Position numbers and translations under genes: made by a program. This document shows positions 50,558 through 59,100 of a stretch of 64,000 nt of DNA, piece after piece. The stretch's first letter is position 1, and each line of letters opens with the position of its first letter. The notes under the pieces are model-generated. The model was not told where the DNA came from. It was given only the letters and a program-made list of their open reading frames with translations, and did not search any database. Origin of the DNA: Halovenus halobia (GTDB lineage: Archaea; Halobacteriota; Halobacteria; Halobacteriales; Haloarculaceae); assembly GCF_051414135.1 (NCBI RefSeq), contig NZ_JBLKOA010000001.1, positions 496,001 through 560,000 of the forward strand, given 5' to 3'.

Positions 50558-52273
50558 TTACAGAACGGTGCCGTGTTTCTTGTCTGGGAGTTCCTTCTCG
50601 ACAGTCTCGTAGAACTCGAATCGGTTGGTCAGTTCAGTCCGGAGCGAACTCGGCGGGACAATCTCGTCAATGACGACCTCGCTGGCCATCCGGTGTACGT
50701 CGATATCCTCGCGGTACTCCTCACGGAGTTCTTGCTCTTTCTGTGCGCGCTCGTCGGGGTCGTCGATGTCTGCGAGCTTGTTCGCGTAGACGGCGTTGAC
50801 TGCTGCCTCGGGACCCATGATCCCAATCTCTCCCGAGGGAAGCGCGATTGTCGACTCTGGCTGGTAGGCCGGTCCAGCCATCGCATAGATTCCCGCGCCG
50901 TAGGCTTTCCGAACGATGACTGACTGTGTCGGTACCGTCGCCGAAGACGTGGCGTAAATCATCCGTTTGCCCTGTTCGAGAATTCCCTCCTTCTCGACCT
51001 GTGACCCGGCCATAAATCCGGGAGTATCACAGAGATACAGCAGCGGGATGTTGTAGGCGTCAGCGGTCCAGATGAACTGTGCGGCCTTCTGTGCAGCGTC
51101 GGGGAAGATTGCCCCCGCGCGGTTGGCTGGCTGATTGGCGACAATGCCGACCGGCCGGCCGTCGATGCGTGCAAAAGCAGTAATTATCTCACCCCCGTAC
51201 TCCGGCCGAAGTTCGAGTACAGAACCCTTGTCTACAACACGGTCGATCACGTCGTGCATATCGTAGCCCTTGTTGGGTTCCTGTGGAACCACCGAGTCGA
51301 TTCCCTCCGGTGACTTCACTGGGGCAACCGACTCACTCTGCGGTGGGTCCTGGTCGCTGTTGGCCGGCAGATAGCGCATCAACTGGGCCACCAACTCACG
51401 GGCGTGTTCTTCGTCTTCGGCGATCAGGTCTGCACTTCCCGAGACGGAGGTGTGCATCTCCGCGCCACCGAGGTCCTGCATATCGATTTCCTCGCCGGTC
51501 ACCATCTTCACCATCCGTGGTGAGGCAATTGCCATCGCGCTCACATCCCGGACCATGATGGTGAAATCAGCGAACACCGGCGTGTAGGCTGCGCCAGCGA
51601 TACACGGCCCGTAGAGCACGCAAATCTGGGGCACACGGCCAGAAAGCATCGAGTGGTTGTAGTAGTACTTGCCGATACCCTCACGGTTGGCGAAAAAGCC
51701 AGTCTGCTGGTCGATTCGGCCACCAGAGGAGTCCATCAGATACAGCACTGGGCGGCCAGTTTTCAGTGCCCGGTGTTGCATCCTGAGGAACTTCTCGACA
51801 CCCTTCTCGGCCATCGACCCGGCCTTGACCGAGAAGTCGTTCGCCATGAAATGGAGGTCTCGGCCCTCGAACTCTGCCGCTCCAGTCAGGAGCCCGTCTG
51901 CGGGCAGGTCTCCCTCCGCGTCGAACTCCGCAAAGGTGCCGTCCTCGAAGGCGATGCCGTCATCGCCGAACCACAGGTCGAGGCGGTCGCGGACGAATAG
52001 TTTTCCTTGTTCTTCGAGACGGTCTCGGTACTTCTTCGGGCCGCCTTCCTTGATTTCGGCAATCTCTTCCTGCAGGCGGCGCTCGCGGTCGGTCGGGCCG
52101 AGGTCGTCTGCTGGTTCCTCAGGCTCCGTTCCATTCGTCCGCTCGACAGTCGCGAGTGGCGTGTCGCCGTCGCGGGTGTAGACCTCGATATCGTCGTCGA
52201 GATGTTCTGCGAGTGCCTTCGCGATAACGTGGGCGTCCTGCTCGGTCGTCTCGGAGTGGACACGTATCTTCAT
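50558..52273 (-). CDS. Biotin-dependent acyl-CoA carboxyltransferase subunit (MCC/PCC beta type)
   Basis: 571 residues. Crotonase-fold carboxyltransferase that moves CO2 from biotin to an acyl-CoA. KAGSMAEKGVEKFLRMQ, DSSGGRIDQQ, YGPCIAGAAYTP and later LCDTPGFMAGSQVE are typical of methylcrotonyl- or propionyl-CoA carboxylase beta subunits. The first ~50 residues (IRVHSETTEQDAHVIAKALA then EVYTRDG) are an extension beyond the family core. No biotin carboxylase or biotin carrier gene is in the window. The start touches the stop of the acyl-CoA dehydrogenase (TGATG), pointing to one operon and to branched-chain acyl-CoA breakdown. Confidence 0.9.
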   Translation of the reverse strand: MKIRVHSETTEQDAHVIAKALAEHLDDDIEVYTRDGDTPLATVERTNGTEPEEPADDLGPTDRERRLQEEIAEIKEGGPKKYRDRLEEQGKLFVRDRLDLWFGDDGIAFEDGTFAEFDAEGDLPADGLLTGAAEFEGRDLHFMANDFSVKAGSMAEKGVEKFLRMQHRALKTGRPVLYLMDSSGGRIDQQTGFFANREGIGKYYYNHSMLSGRVPQICVLYGPCIAGAAYTPVFADFTIMVRDVSAMAIASPRMVKMVTGEEIDMQDLGGAEMHTSVSGSADLIAEDEEHARELVAQLMRYLPANSDQDPPQSESVAPVKSPEGIDSVVPQEPNKGYDMHDVIDRVVDKGSVLELRPEYGGEIITAFARIDGRPVGIVANQPANRAGAIFPDAAQKAAQFIWTADAYNIPLLYLCDTPGFMAGSQVEKEGILEQGKRMIYATSSATVPTQSVIVRKAYGAGIYAMAGPAYQPESTIALPSGEIGIMGPEAAVNAVYANKLADIDDPDERAQKEQELREEYREDIDVHRMASEVVIDEIVPPSSLRTELTNRFEFYETVEKELPDKKHGTVL

Positions 52274-53439
52274 CAGTAGGATTTTGGGAAGCCAATCTGC
52301 TGGCTGATGTGGTTGTAGGCCATCTGCTGAGTCACTGGTGCAAGTCGCGTGAGATTAATTTCGCGCCACCAGCGCTCGACATCGTATTCCTTGGCGTAGC
52401 CCCATCCGCCGAAGGCCTGCATCGACTCCCTGACGGCCTCGATACCGGCCTCCACGGCGGTTGCTTTGGCGACGTTGGTCTCGTAGGCACAATCCTCGCC
52501 GTTGTCGAACTTCCAGGCGGCTTTCTCGCGCATCACCGACGCGGTCTCCATCTGTGCGTACGCTTCTGTGATAGGGAAAGAGACACCCTGGTGCTCGCCG
52601 ACCGGGCGGCCGAACACCTCGCGGTCGTTGGTGTATTCGATAGCGGAGTCGGCAGCGAGTTTCCCGATACCAGTCCCAGCGGCGGCGAACCCAATCCGCT
52701 CGGGGTTAATCATGTGAACCAGTGGTTTCCAGCCCTCGTCCTCCTCGCCAAGCATATTCTCCTCTGGCACACGTACATCGTCGATAAAGACCTCACAGGA
52801 GTTGGAGTAGTTAATTCCGTGTTTCGGAATCGGTGAGGTTTCGATGCCGGGGTCGTCCATGTCGATGACGAACAGCGAGATGCCGTCGGTTGGCTTTTCC
52901 ACCTCTGCTTTCGGCGTGGTCCGCGTGACGAGGACCATGTTGTCGGCAATATCTGAGAAGGTGATCCACGCTTTCTCGCCGTTGAGGACGAACTCGTCGC
53001 CATCGCGTTCGGCACGAGTGGCGACGTTCAGCGTGTTCGTCCCGGCCTCTGGTTCGGTGATGCCAATCGAGAAGTTCCGGTTGCCGGCAGCGATGTCGGG
53101 CAGATATTTCTCGCGCTGTTCTGGCGTGCCGTAATCACGAATGCCGAGCGCGGCCATCCCTCCCGTGAGCACGAGATACCACGTGCCGGCCATCCCACAG
53201 CCTTCGGCACACAGCGTCTCCATCGCGATGCCCATCTCCTGCATCCCCATCCCTGCGCCCTCGTACTCTTCGGGCACCAGCAGGCCGTGGAAATCAGCGG
53301 CGGCGAGTTCGTCCCAGAACACCTCGGCAAACTCCCCTTTCTCCTCTTTCTCGCGCCAGTATGCTGGTCCGTACTCCCCCGCAATCTCCGTCGCCGTCGA
53401 CCGGATGAGATTGTGTGTTTCGTCGGTCGCAAAATCCAT
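52273..53439 (-). CDS. Acyl-CoA dehydrogenase (short/branched-chain type)
   Basis: 388 residues. NFSIGITEPEAGTNTLNVAT (FAD/substrate), KAWITFSDIADN, and the helix AFGGWGYAKEYDVERWWREI are family motifs; the GTSEI glutamate region of many members is replaced by LTRLAPVTQQM, so the base may lie elsewhere. It is not closely similar to the dehydrogenase at 34408. Co-transcribed with the carboxyltransferase, an arrangement seen for isovaleryl-CoA or similar branched acyl-CoA pathways. The precise substrate is inference. Confidence 0.88.
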   Translation of the reverse strand: MDFATDETHNLIRSTATEIAGEYGPAYWREKEEKGEFAEVFWDELAAADFHGLLVPEEYEGAGMGMQEMGIAMETLCAEGCGMAGTWYLVLTGGMAALGIRDYGTPEQREKYLPDIAAGNRNFSIGITEPEAGTNTLNVATRAERDGDEFVLNGEKAWITFSDIADNMVLVTRTTPKAEVEKPTDGISLFVIDMDDPGIETSPIPKHGINYSNSCEVFIDDVRVPEENMLGEEDEGWKPLVHMINPERIGFAAAGTGIGKLAADSAIEYTNDREVFGRPVGEHQGVSFPITEAYAQMETASVMREKAAWKFDNGEDCAYETNVAKATAVEAGIEAVRESMQAFGGWGYAKEYDVERWWREINLTRLAPVTQQMAYNHISQQIGFPKSY

Positions 53440-53520
53440 ACCTAGGGGTAGGTGAGTCCGTCTCTTAGTAGTTGGTGCTGCCGCGCCGATAGTGTCGTCG
53501 GCGAACTCCTACGACCCCCA

Positions 53521-53529
53521 TCTTTAAGA
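53521..53529 (+). promoter_or_regulatory. TATA-like box of the biotin operon
   Basis: TCTTTAAGA is centred about 27 bases before the GTG at 53553, so the bio transcript probably starts at the bioB start codon with no leader and hence no room for a riboswitch. Confidence 0.6.
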
Positions 53530-53552
53530 CGCTGTCAACCGCTGCTGTTAGC

Positions 53553-54662
53553 GTGGTTTACGAAACGGGAAATCAGACGATAGATGAGGCGGTCCGGCGA
53601 GTCCTCGATGGGGAGACACTCGACCGGACCGATGGACTGGCATTGCTGGCCCAGCCAGTCGAGGAACTTGCCGCCGCCGCCGACCTCTTGCGGCGGGAGT
53701 TCTCTGACGGCACCGTTGACGCCTGTAGCATCGTCAATGCGAAGGCCGGCAACTGCGCCGAAGACTGTGGCTTCTGCGCCCAGTCAGTTCATTTCGACAC
53801 TGGTATCGACACGTACGACTTTCTCGGTCCGGAGAAGGTCCTCGACGCCGCGAAACGCGCCGAGGCCGACGGTGCCCAGCGGTTCGGCATCGTCGTCGCG
53901 GAGAAGGGTGTCTCGAAAGAGAACCGCCCCGAGGAGTGGGAAGAAATTTGTGAGGCAATTCGGCTGATACGCGACGAAACTGACGTGGAAGCCGACGCCT
54001 CGCTGGGCCTGCTCACCGAGGAGGAAGCCCAAGAACTCGCCGATATCGGGCTCAATCACTACAATCACAACATCGAGACGTCTCGGCGATACTTCGACGA
54101 AATCGTCGGCAGCCACGACTTCGAGGACCGACTCGTGACGCTGCGCCGCGCGCGAGAGGTCGGGATGGACCTCTGTGCCGGCGTCATCCTCGGGATGGGG
54201 GAGTCGCCCGCCGACCGGGTGGACGCAGCCATCGAGTTGCAGGAGATTGGCGTCTCCTCACTGCCGGTCAACATCCTCAACCCCGTGGCCGGGACGCCGC
54301 TTGGCGACCAGGACCACGCTGACATCACGAAGTCGGAGATTATGAAAACAATCGCAGTCTATCGGTTCCTTCATCCAGACGCACGCGTGCGACTCACGGG
54401 CGGCCGCGAAGCGAATCTCGCGCCGGAGGACCAGCACCTGCCGTTCGAGGCTGGGGCCGATGGCCTGCTGACCGGGGATTACCTGACGACGGAGGGACAG
54501 GACCCCGGCGACGACATCGAGATTATCGAGCGAGCGGGCTTGGAACCGAACCGCTCGTCGAACGCCTTCGACCCGGAGGCAGTGAAGGAGCGACACCGTG
54601 AGCCAGACCCAAGCAGTGCGGCGGGGACAGCAACGAGCAACGCAACCAACATCGACGACTGA
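53553..54662 (+). CDS. bioB: Biotin synthase BioB
   Basis: 369 residues with a GTG start fixed by the promoter spacing. Radical SAM enzyme inserting sulfur into dethiobiotin. The cluster motif is NCAEDCGFCAQS with Cys68, Cys72 and Cys75. Further BioB marks are GLNHYNHNIETS, NILNPVAGTPLG and RLTGGREANL. The C-terminal ~25 residues after DPEAVKERH are a low-complexity tail. First gene of a four-gene operon; the next start lies two bases after the stop. Confidence 0.96.
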   Translation: MVYETGNQTIDEAVRRVLDGETLDRTDGLALLAQPVEELAAAADLLRREFSDGTVDACSIVNAKAGNCAEDCGFCAQSVHFDTGIDTYDFLGPEKVLDAAKRAEADGAQRFGIVVAEKGVSKENRPEEWEEICEAIRLIRDETDVEADASLGLLTEEEAQELADIGLNHYNHNIETSRRYFDEIVGSHDFEDRLVTLRRAREVGMDLCAGVILGMGESPADRVDAAIELQEIGVSSLPVNILNPVAGTPLGDQDHADITKSEIMKTIAVYRFLHPDARVRLTGGREANLAPEDQHLPFEAGADGLLTGDYLTTEGQDPGDDIEIIERAGLEPNRSSNAFDPEAVKERHREPDPSSAAGTATSNATNIDD

Positions 54663-54664
54663 CA

Positions 54665-55690
54665 ATGGACGACGTACATTTCGCAGTACTTGGGACCGGA
54701 GGTATCGGCCGACGCGCAATCGAATACTCGAACTCGAAAGCGCACCTCACGCCAGTGGCGGCCTGTGACCGCGACGGCGTCGCAATCGACCACGACGGGC
54801 TCGACGCGGACGAACTGCTCGCCGCAACGGAGGGTAACATCGCTTCTGACGGCGGCGCGGCAGTCAAACAGACTGGTCAGGACCAGGGTGTCGTGGCCTC
54901 GGCACAGGCCTCGCCGACCGAGACACCGATTGACGACATCATCGCCGAGTCGGATACCATCGACGCCGTACTGATCGCGCTGCCGAATCTCGAACACGAC
55001 TTTATCCCACGAATTGCCGAACGCTTTGCCGAGGCAGAGTACGAGGGCGTCCTCGTAGACGTGCTCAAGCGCTCGCGAGTGATTGGGATGCTCGACGACC
55101 GCGCCGAGATGCTCGAAGACAGCGGTATCACATTCGTCTGCGGCGCGGGCGCAACACCCGGCTTTCTCACAGGTGCGGCTGCACTCGCCGCCCAGTCTTT
55201 CGTCGAAATCGAGGAGGTCGAAATCTGGTGGGGCGTCGGCCTCAAATCCGGCTACGAGGATAATCGCGGGACAGTTCGGGAGGACATCGCCCACCTCGAT
55301 GGCTACGATATCGAAAGCGCACGCGCGCTCACCGACGAGGAGATTGAGGAGATTGTCGACGAACACGATGGTGTTATCGAGTTCAACGACATGGAACACG
55401 CCGACGATGTACTCCTGGAGCGCGCCGGCATCTGTGACGCCGAGGACGTGACTGTCGGTGGCATCCTCGACGTTCGCTCAGACGAGAAGCCGACGACGAC
55501 CACCGTCCGCGTGACGGGGCGGACCTTCGACGGCGAAGTCGGGACCAACACCTTCGAACTCGACGACGCGACCAGTATGGAAGCGAACGTCAACGGGCCA
55601 GCACTGGGCTATCTGAAGGCTGGCGTCCGGCGCAACCGGGCCGGCGAGTACGGCGTCTTCGGCCCGGCCGACCTGATGCCCGGCTTCTGA
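54665..55690 (+). CDS. bioU: 8-amino-7-oxononanoate carboxylating dehydrogenase BioU (single-turnover DAPA synthase)
   Basis: 341 residues. NAD(P)-type Rossmann fold at the N-terminus (FAVLGTGGIGRRAIE, residues 6-20). A lysine in VLVDVLKRSRVIG (Lys135) aligns by position and context with the Lys124 that Synechocystis BioU consumes as amino donor. CGAGATPGFLTGAA follows. In cyanobacteria and haloarchaea BioU replaces the aminotransferase BioA, and the position here between bioB and bioF with no bioA agrees exactly. Each molecule is expected to work once. Without the context it would be called a saccharopine-dehydrogenase-like oxidoreductase. The lysine assignment is from memory of the family. 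Confidence 0.85.
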   Translation: MDDVHFAVLGTGGIGRRAIEYSNSKAHLTPVAACDRDGVAIDHDGLDADELLAATEGNIASDGGAAVKQTGQDQGVVASAQASPTETPIDDIIAESDTIDAVLIALPNLEHDFIPRIAERFAEAEYEGVLVDVLKRSRVIGMLDDRAEMLEDSGITFVCGAGATPGFLTGAAALAAQSFVEIEEVEIWWGVGLKSGYEDNRGTVREDIAHLDGYDIESARALTDEEIEEIVDEHDGVIEFNDMEHADDVLLERAGICDAEDVTVGGILDVRSDEKPTTTTVRVTGRTFDGEVGTNTFELDDATSMEANVNGPALGYLKAGVRRNRAGEYGVFGPADLMPGF

Positions 55691-55691
55691 G

Positions 55692-56891
55692 ATGTCCAAA
55701 ACGGTCGATTTCGGTTTCGAGATAGAAGCCAAACTGCGCGAACGAGAAGCTAACGGACTCCGGCGTGACCTCTCGCCAGTCGAGTCCGTGAGCGCCAACA
55801 GCGCTGTTGCCGAGGACCCCGGTGGGAACGAGCCAACCTTCCGCGACGAGCAGACCATCTTCGCGGCGAACAACTACCTCGGACTGGCGGGAGACGAACG
55901 CGTTGCAACCGCCGCAGCGGAGACTGCCCGCACTGTCGGGACCGGCGCGGGAGCCTCTCGGCTGGTCGTCGGCGACACACCTGCTCATCGCTCACTCGAA
56001 CGCTCGCTGGCAGCCTCGAAGGGGACAGAGCGAGCATTGGCGTTTTCGTCTGGCTATGCCGCCAACGTCGGCACACTCACAGCCCTCTCTCCGGATGTTA
56101 TCTTCTCCGACGAACTGAATCACGCGAGTATTATCGACGGCGCGCGTCTCTCTGAGGCTGACGTTGTAGTGTACGACCACTGCGACCCCGACGCCCTCGC
56201 CGCAGCGATGGCCGAGCGGGCCGGAGAGACCCGCGCCGAACAATCTTGGCTGGTCGTCACCGACTCAGTCTTCTCGATGGACGGCGACATCGCCCCACTC
56301 GCTGAGTTGTGCTCGGTCGCCGAATCCTACGGTGCGTGGGTGATGGCCGACGAAGCGCACGCGACGGGCGTCTACGACGGCGGTGTTGTCGGCGAGCGCG
56401 GGCTGGAGGACCGGGTCCAGATTCAACTCGGGACGCTCTCGAAGGCACTTGGTGCACAGGGCGGGTTCATCGCTGGCTCGGAGCCACTTATCGAGTGGAT
56501 TCTGAACGCCGCCCGGTCGTTTATCTTCTCGACGGGACTGGCACCGCCTGCGGCCGCCGCGGCCGAGCAGGCCCTCGAACTTGCTCCGGAGCAACGTGAC
56601 GCACTCTGGCACAACGTCGACCGACTCAGAGAGGGTCTGGAGTCGATGGGCTACGACGTGATGGGGGAAACCCACATCCTGCCCGTGCTCGTGGGCTCGC
56701 GCGAGGATGCCGTTGCACTCGACGAGCGTCTGGAGGAGGCTGGCATTGTTGCGCCAGCGATCAGGCCGCCGACAGTGCCGGCGGGGACGAGCAGAATCAG
56801 GGTTGCGCCACAGGCAACACACACCGACCGCCACATCGACACCTGTCTCGCTGCCTTCGAGGCCGCTGGCGAGGAGGTCGGGTTGCTGTGA
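55692..56891 (+). CDS. bioF: 8-amino-7-oxononanoate synthase BioF
   Basis: 399 residues. PLP enzyme joining pimeloyl thioester and alanine. NNYLGLAGDERV, ASRLVVGDTPAHRSLE, DELNHASIIDGARLS, DEAHATGVYD and the Schiff-base Lys251 in GTLSKALGAQGGF are all present. It begins one base after the bioU stop and its stop overlaps the bioD GTG, indicating coupled translation. Confidence 0.95.
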   Translation: MSKTVDFGFEIEAKLREREANGLRRDLSPVESVSANSAVAEDPGGNEPTFRDEQTIFAANNYLGLAGDERVATAAAETARTVGTGAGASRLVVGDTPAHRSLERSLAASKGTERALAFSSGYAANVGTLTALSPDVIFSDELNHASIIDGARLSEADVVVYDHCDPDALAAAMAERAGETRAEQSWLVVTDSVFSMDGDIAPLAELCSVAESYGAWVMADEAHATGVYDGGVVGERGLEDRVQIQLGTLSKALGAQGGFIAGSEPLIEWILNAARSFIFSTGLAPPAAAAAEQALELAPEQRDALWHNVDRLREGLESMGYDVMGETHILPVLVGSREDAVALDERLEEAGIVAPAIRPPTVPAGTSRIRVAPQATHTDRHIDTCLAAFEAAGEEVGLL

Positions 56892-57544
56892 GTCTCGCTG
56901 TCGTCGGCACGGACACCGGAATTGGCAAGACTGTCATCACCGCGGGACTGGTCTCTGCCTTCCGCGCGGCAGGGCAGGCCGCTCGTGCAATCAAGCCAGC
57001 CCAGACTGGATTCCCTGAAGATGACGACGCTGAATTTGTTGCCGAGGTCTGTGGCGACGAGTCGGCAGCAGTCCGGCTCCGAACGCGCGCAGAACCGCTT
57101 GCCCCTGCCGTCGCGGCCCGCCGGAGCGATGACCCAATCGAGTACGACTCACTGCTCGCGGACACCCGTGAGGCAGTGGCTAACTCGGAGGTGGGCATCG
57201 TCGAGGGCGCTGGCGGCCTCCGCGTCCCGCTGTCGAACGACCCACCGCAAGAGATTATCGACCTCGTTTCTGACCTTTCGATTCCGGCGATTGTCGTTGC
57301 TCGCTCTGGACTGGGGACGTTAAACCACACGACGCTGAGCGTCGACGCCCTCCGAGGGCGTGACGTTCCGGTCGCTGGTGTCGTCCTCAACCAGTACGAC
57401 GGGGCCACAGTCGCCGAACGCACGAATCCCGGTGAAATCGAACGGATGTGTGGCTGCCCGGTGTGGACTGTCCCGACGCTATCTGACCCAACCGACGGAG
57501 CGGCGGTCGCTGAACAGCTCCCGGAGCCGTCGACATTCCTGTAG
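56888..57544 (+). CDS. bioD: Dethiobiotin synthetase BioD
   Basis: 218 residues with a GTG start overlapping the bioF stop (GTGA). P-loop VVGTDTGIGKT at residues 5-15 with Lys14, then KPAQTGF, GAGGLRVPLS and VARSGLGTLNH, typical of BioD. It closes the ureido ring using CO2 and ATP. Last gene of bioB-U-F-D; genes for pimeloyl supply are not here. Confidence 0.95.
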   Translation: MSLAVVGTDTGIGKTVITAGLVSAFRAAGQAARAIKPAQTGFPEDDDAEFVAEVCGDESAAVRLRTRAEPLAPAVAARRSDDPIEYDSLLADTREAVANSEVGIVEGAGGLRVPLSNDPPQEIIDLVSDLSIPAIVVARSGLGTLNHTTLSVDALRGRDVPVAGVVLNQYDGATVAERTNPGEIERMCGCPVWTVPTLSDPTDGAAVAEQLPEPSTFL

Positions 57545-57552
57545 CCCGGTAC

Positions 57553-57560
57553 GCTTATTC
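57553..57560 (+). promoter_or_regulatory. TATA-like box of the XRE regulator gene
   Basis: GCTTATTC is centred about 26 bases before the ATG at 57583, directly after the bioD stop, so the regulator has its own leaderless promoter. Confidence 0.5.
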
Positions 57561-57582
57561 GTTCCCCAGCCGGTGACTACAC

Positions 57583-58290
57583 ATGGCTCGGGAGGAGCGA
57601 AACCGACTCGCCGAGAAGATGGCCGGTGAGATTGCACTGAGCGACGACCCCGGTGCGACGCTGCGCAAATGGCGCACTGATTTCGAGATTGCCCAGACTG
57701 ATCTCGCCAGCGAACTCGGTGTCTCGCCCTCTGTCGTCTCTGATTACGAAAGCGGCCGGCGTGATAACCCTGGGATTGGGATTGTGCGGCGCTCTGTCGA
57801 CTCGCTACTCGACATCGACGACCGCAACGGCGGCCACCACATACGCCAGTACGCCCGTGTGCTCTCCGCTGGATTCGATAGTTCAGTAGTGCTCGACCTC
57901 CGGGAATACCCCGCGCGAATCCCGCTATCCAGATATTACGACGCGGTTGACGCGACAGAACTGGTCAGCGGGACCCGCGACACCATCGCTGGACATACGA
58001 TTATCGATAGTATCGAAGCAATCAAGCGACTCTCCAGTGACGAATTTTACGACCTCTACGGCGAGAGTACGAACCGCGTCCTCGTGTTCACGAACGTCAC
58101 CCGCGGTGAATCCCCACTGGTCGCACTTCGCGTCGTCAAGCCGACGCCACACGCAGTCGTCTTGCACGGCCTCGAGACTAACTCGGTCTGGGAACACGCG
58201 CCAGAATTGGCCCGTGCAGATGGATTCGCCCTCGCGACGACGAAAATGGAGTTAGAACCGATGCTCGAACGCCACCGCGAGTTGCCATAG
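57583..58290 (+). CDS. XRE-family transcriptional regulator, archaeal type
   Basis: 235 residues. A helix-turn-helix of the Cro/C1 type lies at about residues 36-62 (TDLASELGVSPSVVSDYESG), followed by ~170 residues of alpha/beta sequence with HGLETNSVWEHAPELARADG, a conserved archaeal companion domain possibly binding a ligand. It sits 38 bases after bioD. It may regulate the bio genes; this rests on position only. Confidence 0.82.
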   Translation: MAREERNRLAEKMAGEIALSDDPGATLRKWRTDFEIAQTDLASELGVSPSVVSDYESGRRDNPGIGIVRRSVDSLLDIDDRNGGHHIRQYARVLSAGFDSSVVLDLREYPARIPLSRYYDAVDATELVSGTRDTIAGHTIIDSIEAIKRLSSDEFYDLYGESTNRVLVFTNVTRGESPLVALRVVKPTPHAVVLHGLETNSVWEHAPELARADGFALATTKMELEPMLERHRELP

Positions 58291-58337
58291 TGGCGCTTTG
58301 GGCTCAGACAGTAGCGTACTGCCCAAGGACTAAGCCG

Positions 58338-58356
58338 TGTCAACGCGAATGTCAAC
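58338..58356 (+). repeat. Direct repeat before vapB (possible operator)
   Basis: TGTCAAC occurs twice with a 12-base period just before the vapB start. Toxin-antitoxin pairs commonly repress themselves through repeats at this place. Two short copies only, so the call is weak. Confidence 0.3.
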
Positions 58357-58362
58357 ATAGCA

Positions 58363-58608
58363 ATGGCGGCGGCCGATGACCAGATCCGAGTCAGCGACAG
58401 AGTGAAACAGCTGCTCGACAGGCGGCGGCGAGAGGGGGAAAGTTACAACGACGTTCTCGAACGCATTCTGGACGAGGAGAGTAATCGCGACCTTCTCGCT
58501 GGATTCGGTCGGTGGTCGAACGAGCACGCAAATCGTGTTCGAGAGCGCCACGAAGGACAAAAAGCGGAGTCAAAAGAGCGAATGCGTCGGTTGGAAGAAG
58601 ACGAATGA
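58363..58608 (+). CDS. vapB: VapB-type antitoxin
   Basis: 81 residues. The N-terminal DQIRVSDRVKQLLDRRRREG and ESYNDVLERILDE resemble the ribbon-helix-helix part of haloarchaeal VapB-like antitoxins; the C-terminal half is charged and helical, fit to wrap the toxin. Its stop overlaps the start of the PIN-domain gene (ATGA), the normal vapBC arrangement. Confidence 0.85.
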   Translation: MAAADDQIRVSDRVKQLLDRRRREGESYNDVLERILDEESNRDLLAGFGRWSNEHANRVRERHEGQKAESKERMRRLEEDE

Positions 58609-58994
58609 AGGTCCTTGACGCGACGTTTCTCATCGACTACTTGAATGGTGTGGACGCGACTGCGGAGTATCTGCTCGCGAACGATACCGAGCAGTTTGTC
58701 CTCCCAGTGCCAGCGTACGCCGAAGTACTCGTTGGTGAAGAAAACCTCCCGGATGGCGATGTTGCCGAAGCCAAAGCCGACCTCGCGTGGGGGGAGGTCT
58801 ACGAAACGGACGAACAGACGGCAGCCGTTGCCGGGGAAATCGCGGACGAGATTGGTCCTCCGGGGCCGTTCCTTACAGGGATGGACGCGCTGATTGCTGC
58901 AGTCGGACGAGAGGTGGGTGCGCCAGTTGTTTCGGCGGACGACGACCTTACACACGAAGAGACACGGAAGGTCATCGATATCGAGGAATACTGA
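58605..58994 (+). CDS. vapC: VapC-type PIN-domain ribonuclease toxin
   Basis: 129 residues from the ATG at 58605; the frame runs further upstream but inside vapB. PIN-domain acids are in place: Asp5 (VLDATFLIDYLNG), Glu40 (YAEVLVGEE), Asp94 (TGMDALIAA) and Asp112 (VVSADDDLT). It cleaves RNA when freed from VapB. The intact acids suggest an active toxin. Confidence 0.92.
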   Translation: MKVLDATFLIDYLNGVDATAEYLLANDTEQFVLPVPAYAEVLVGEENLPDGDVAEAKADLAWGEVYETDEQTAAVAGEIADEIGPPGPFLTGMDALIAAVGREVGAPVVSADDDLTHEETRKVIDIEEY

Positions 58995-59100
58995 CTTACG
59001 GGAGGCTCATCGTCACTGACTGCTGCTTGTCTCGACAGTTCGTCTGTCTGAGCCATTCTCGCGTGAACTGAACCGCCGTCACTCAGCTCCCGCAAACTCT

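Noticed and set aside
53440..53552. BirA-type biotin operator or riboswitch before bioB
   Set aside because: No TTGTTAACC-type palindrome found, and the TATA box leaves no leader for a riboswitch.
54479..55399. 306-codon open frame opposite bioU
   Set aside because: The plus frame has the nucleotide-binding motif, operon spacing and family match; the minus frame is an antisense artefact.
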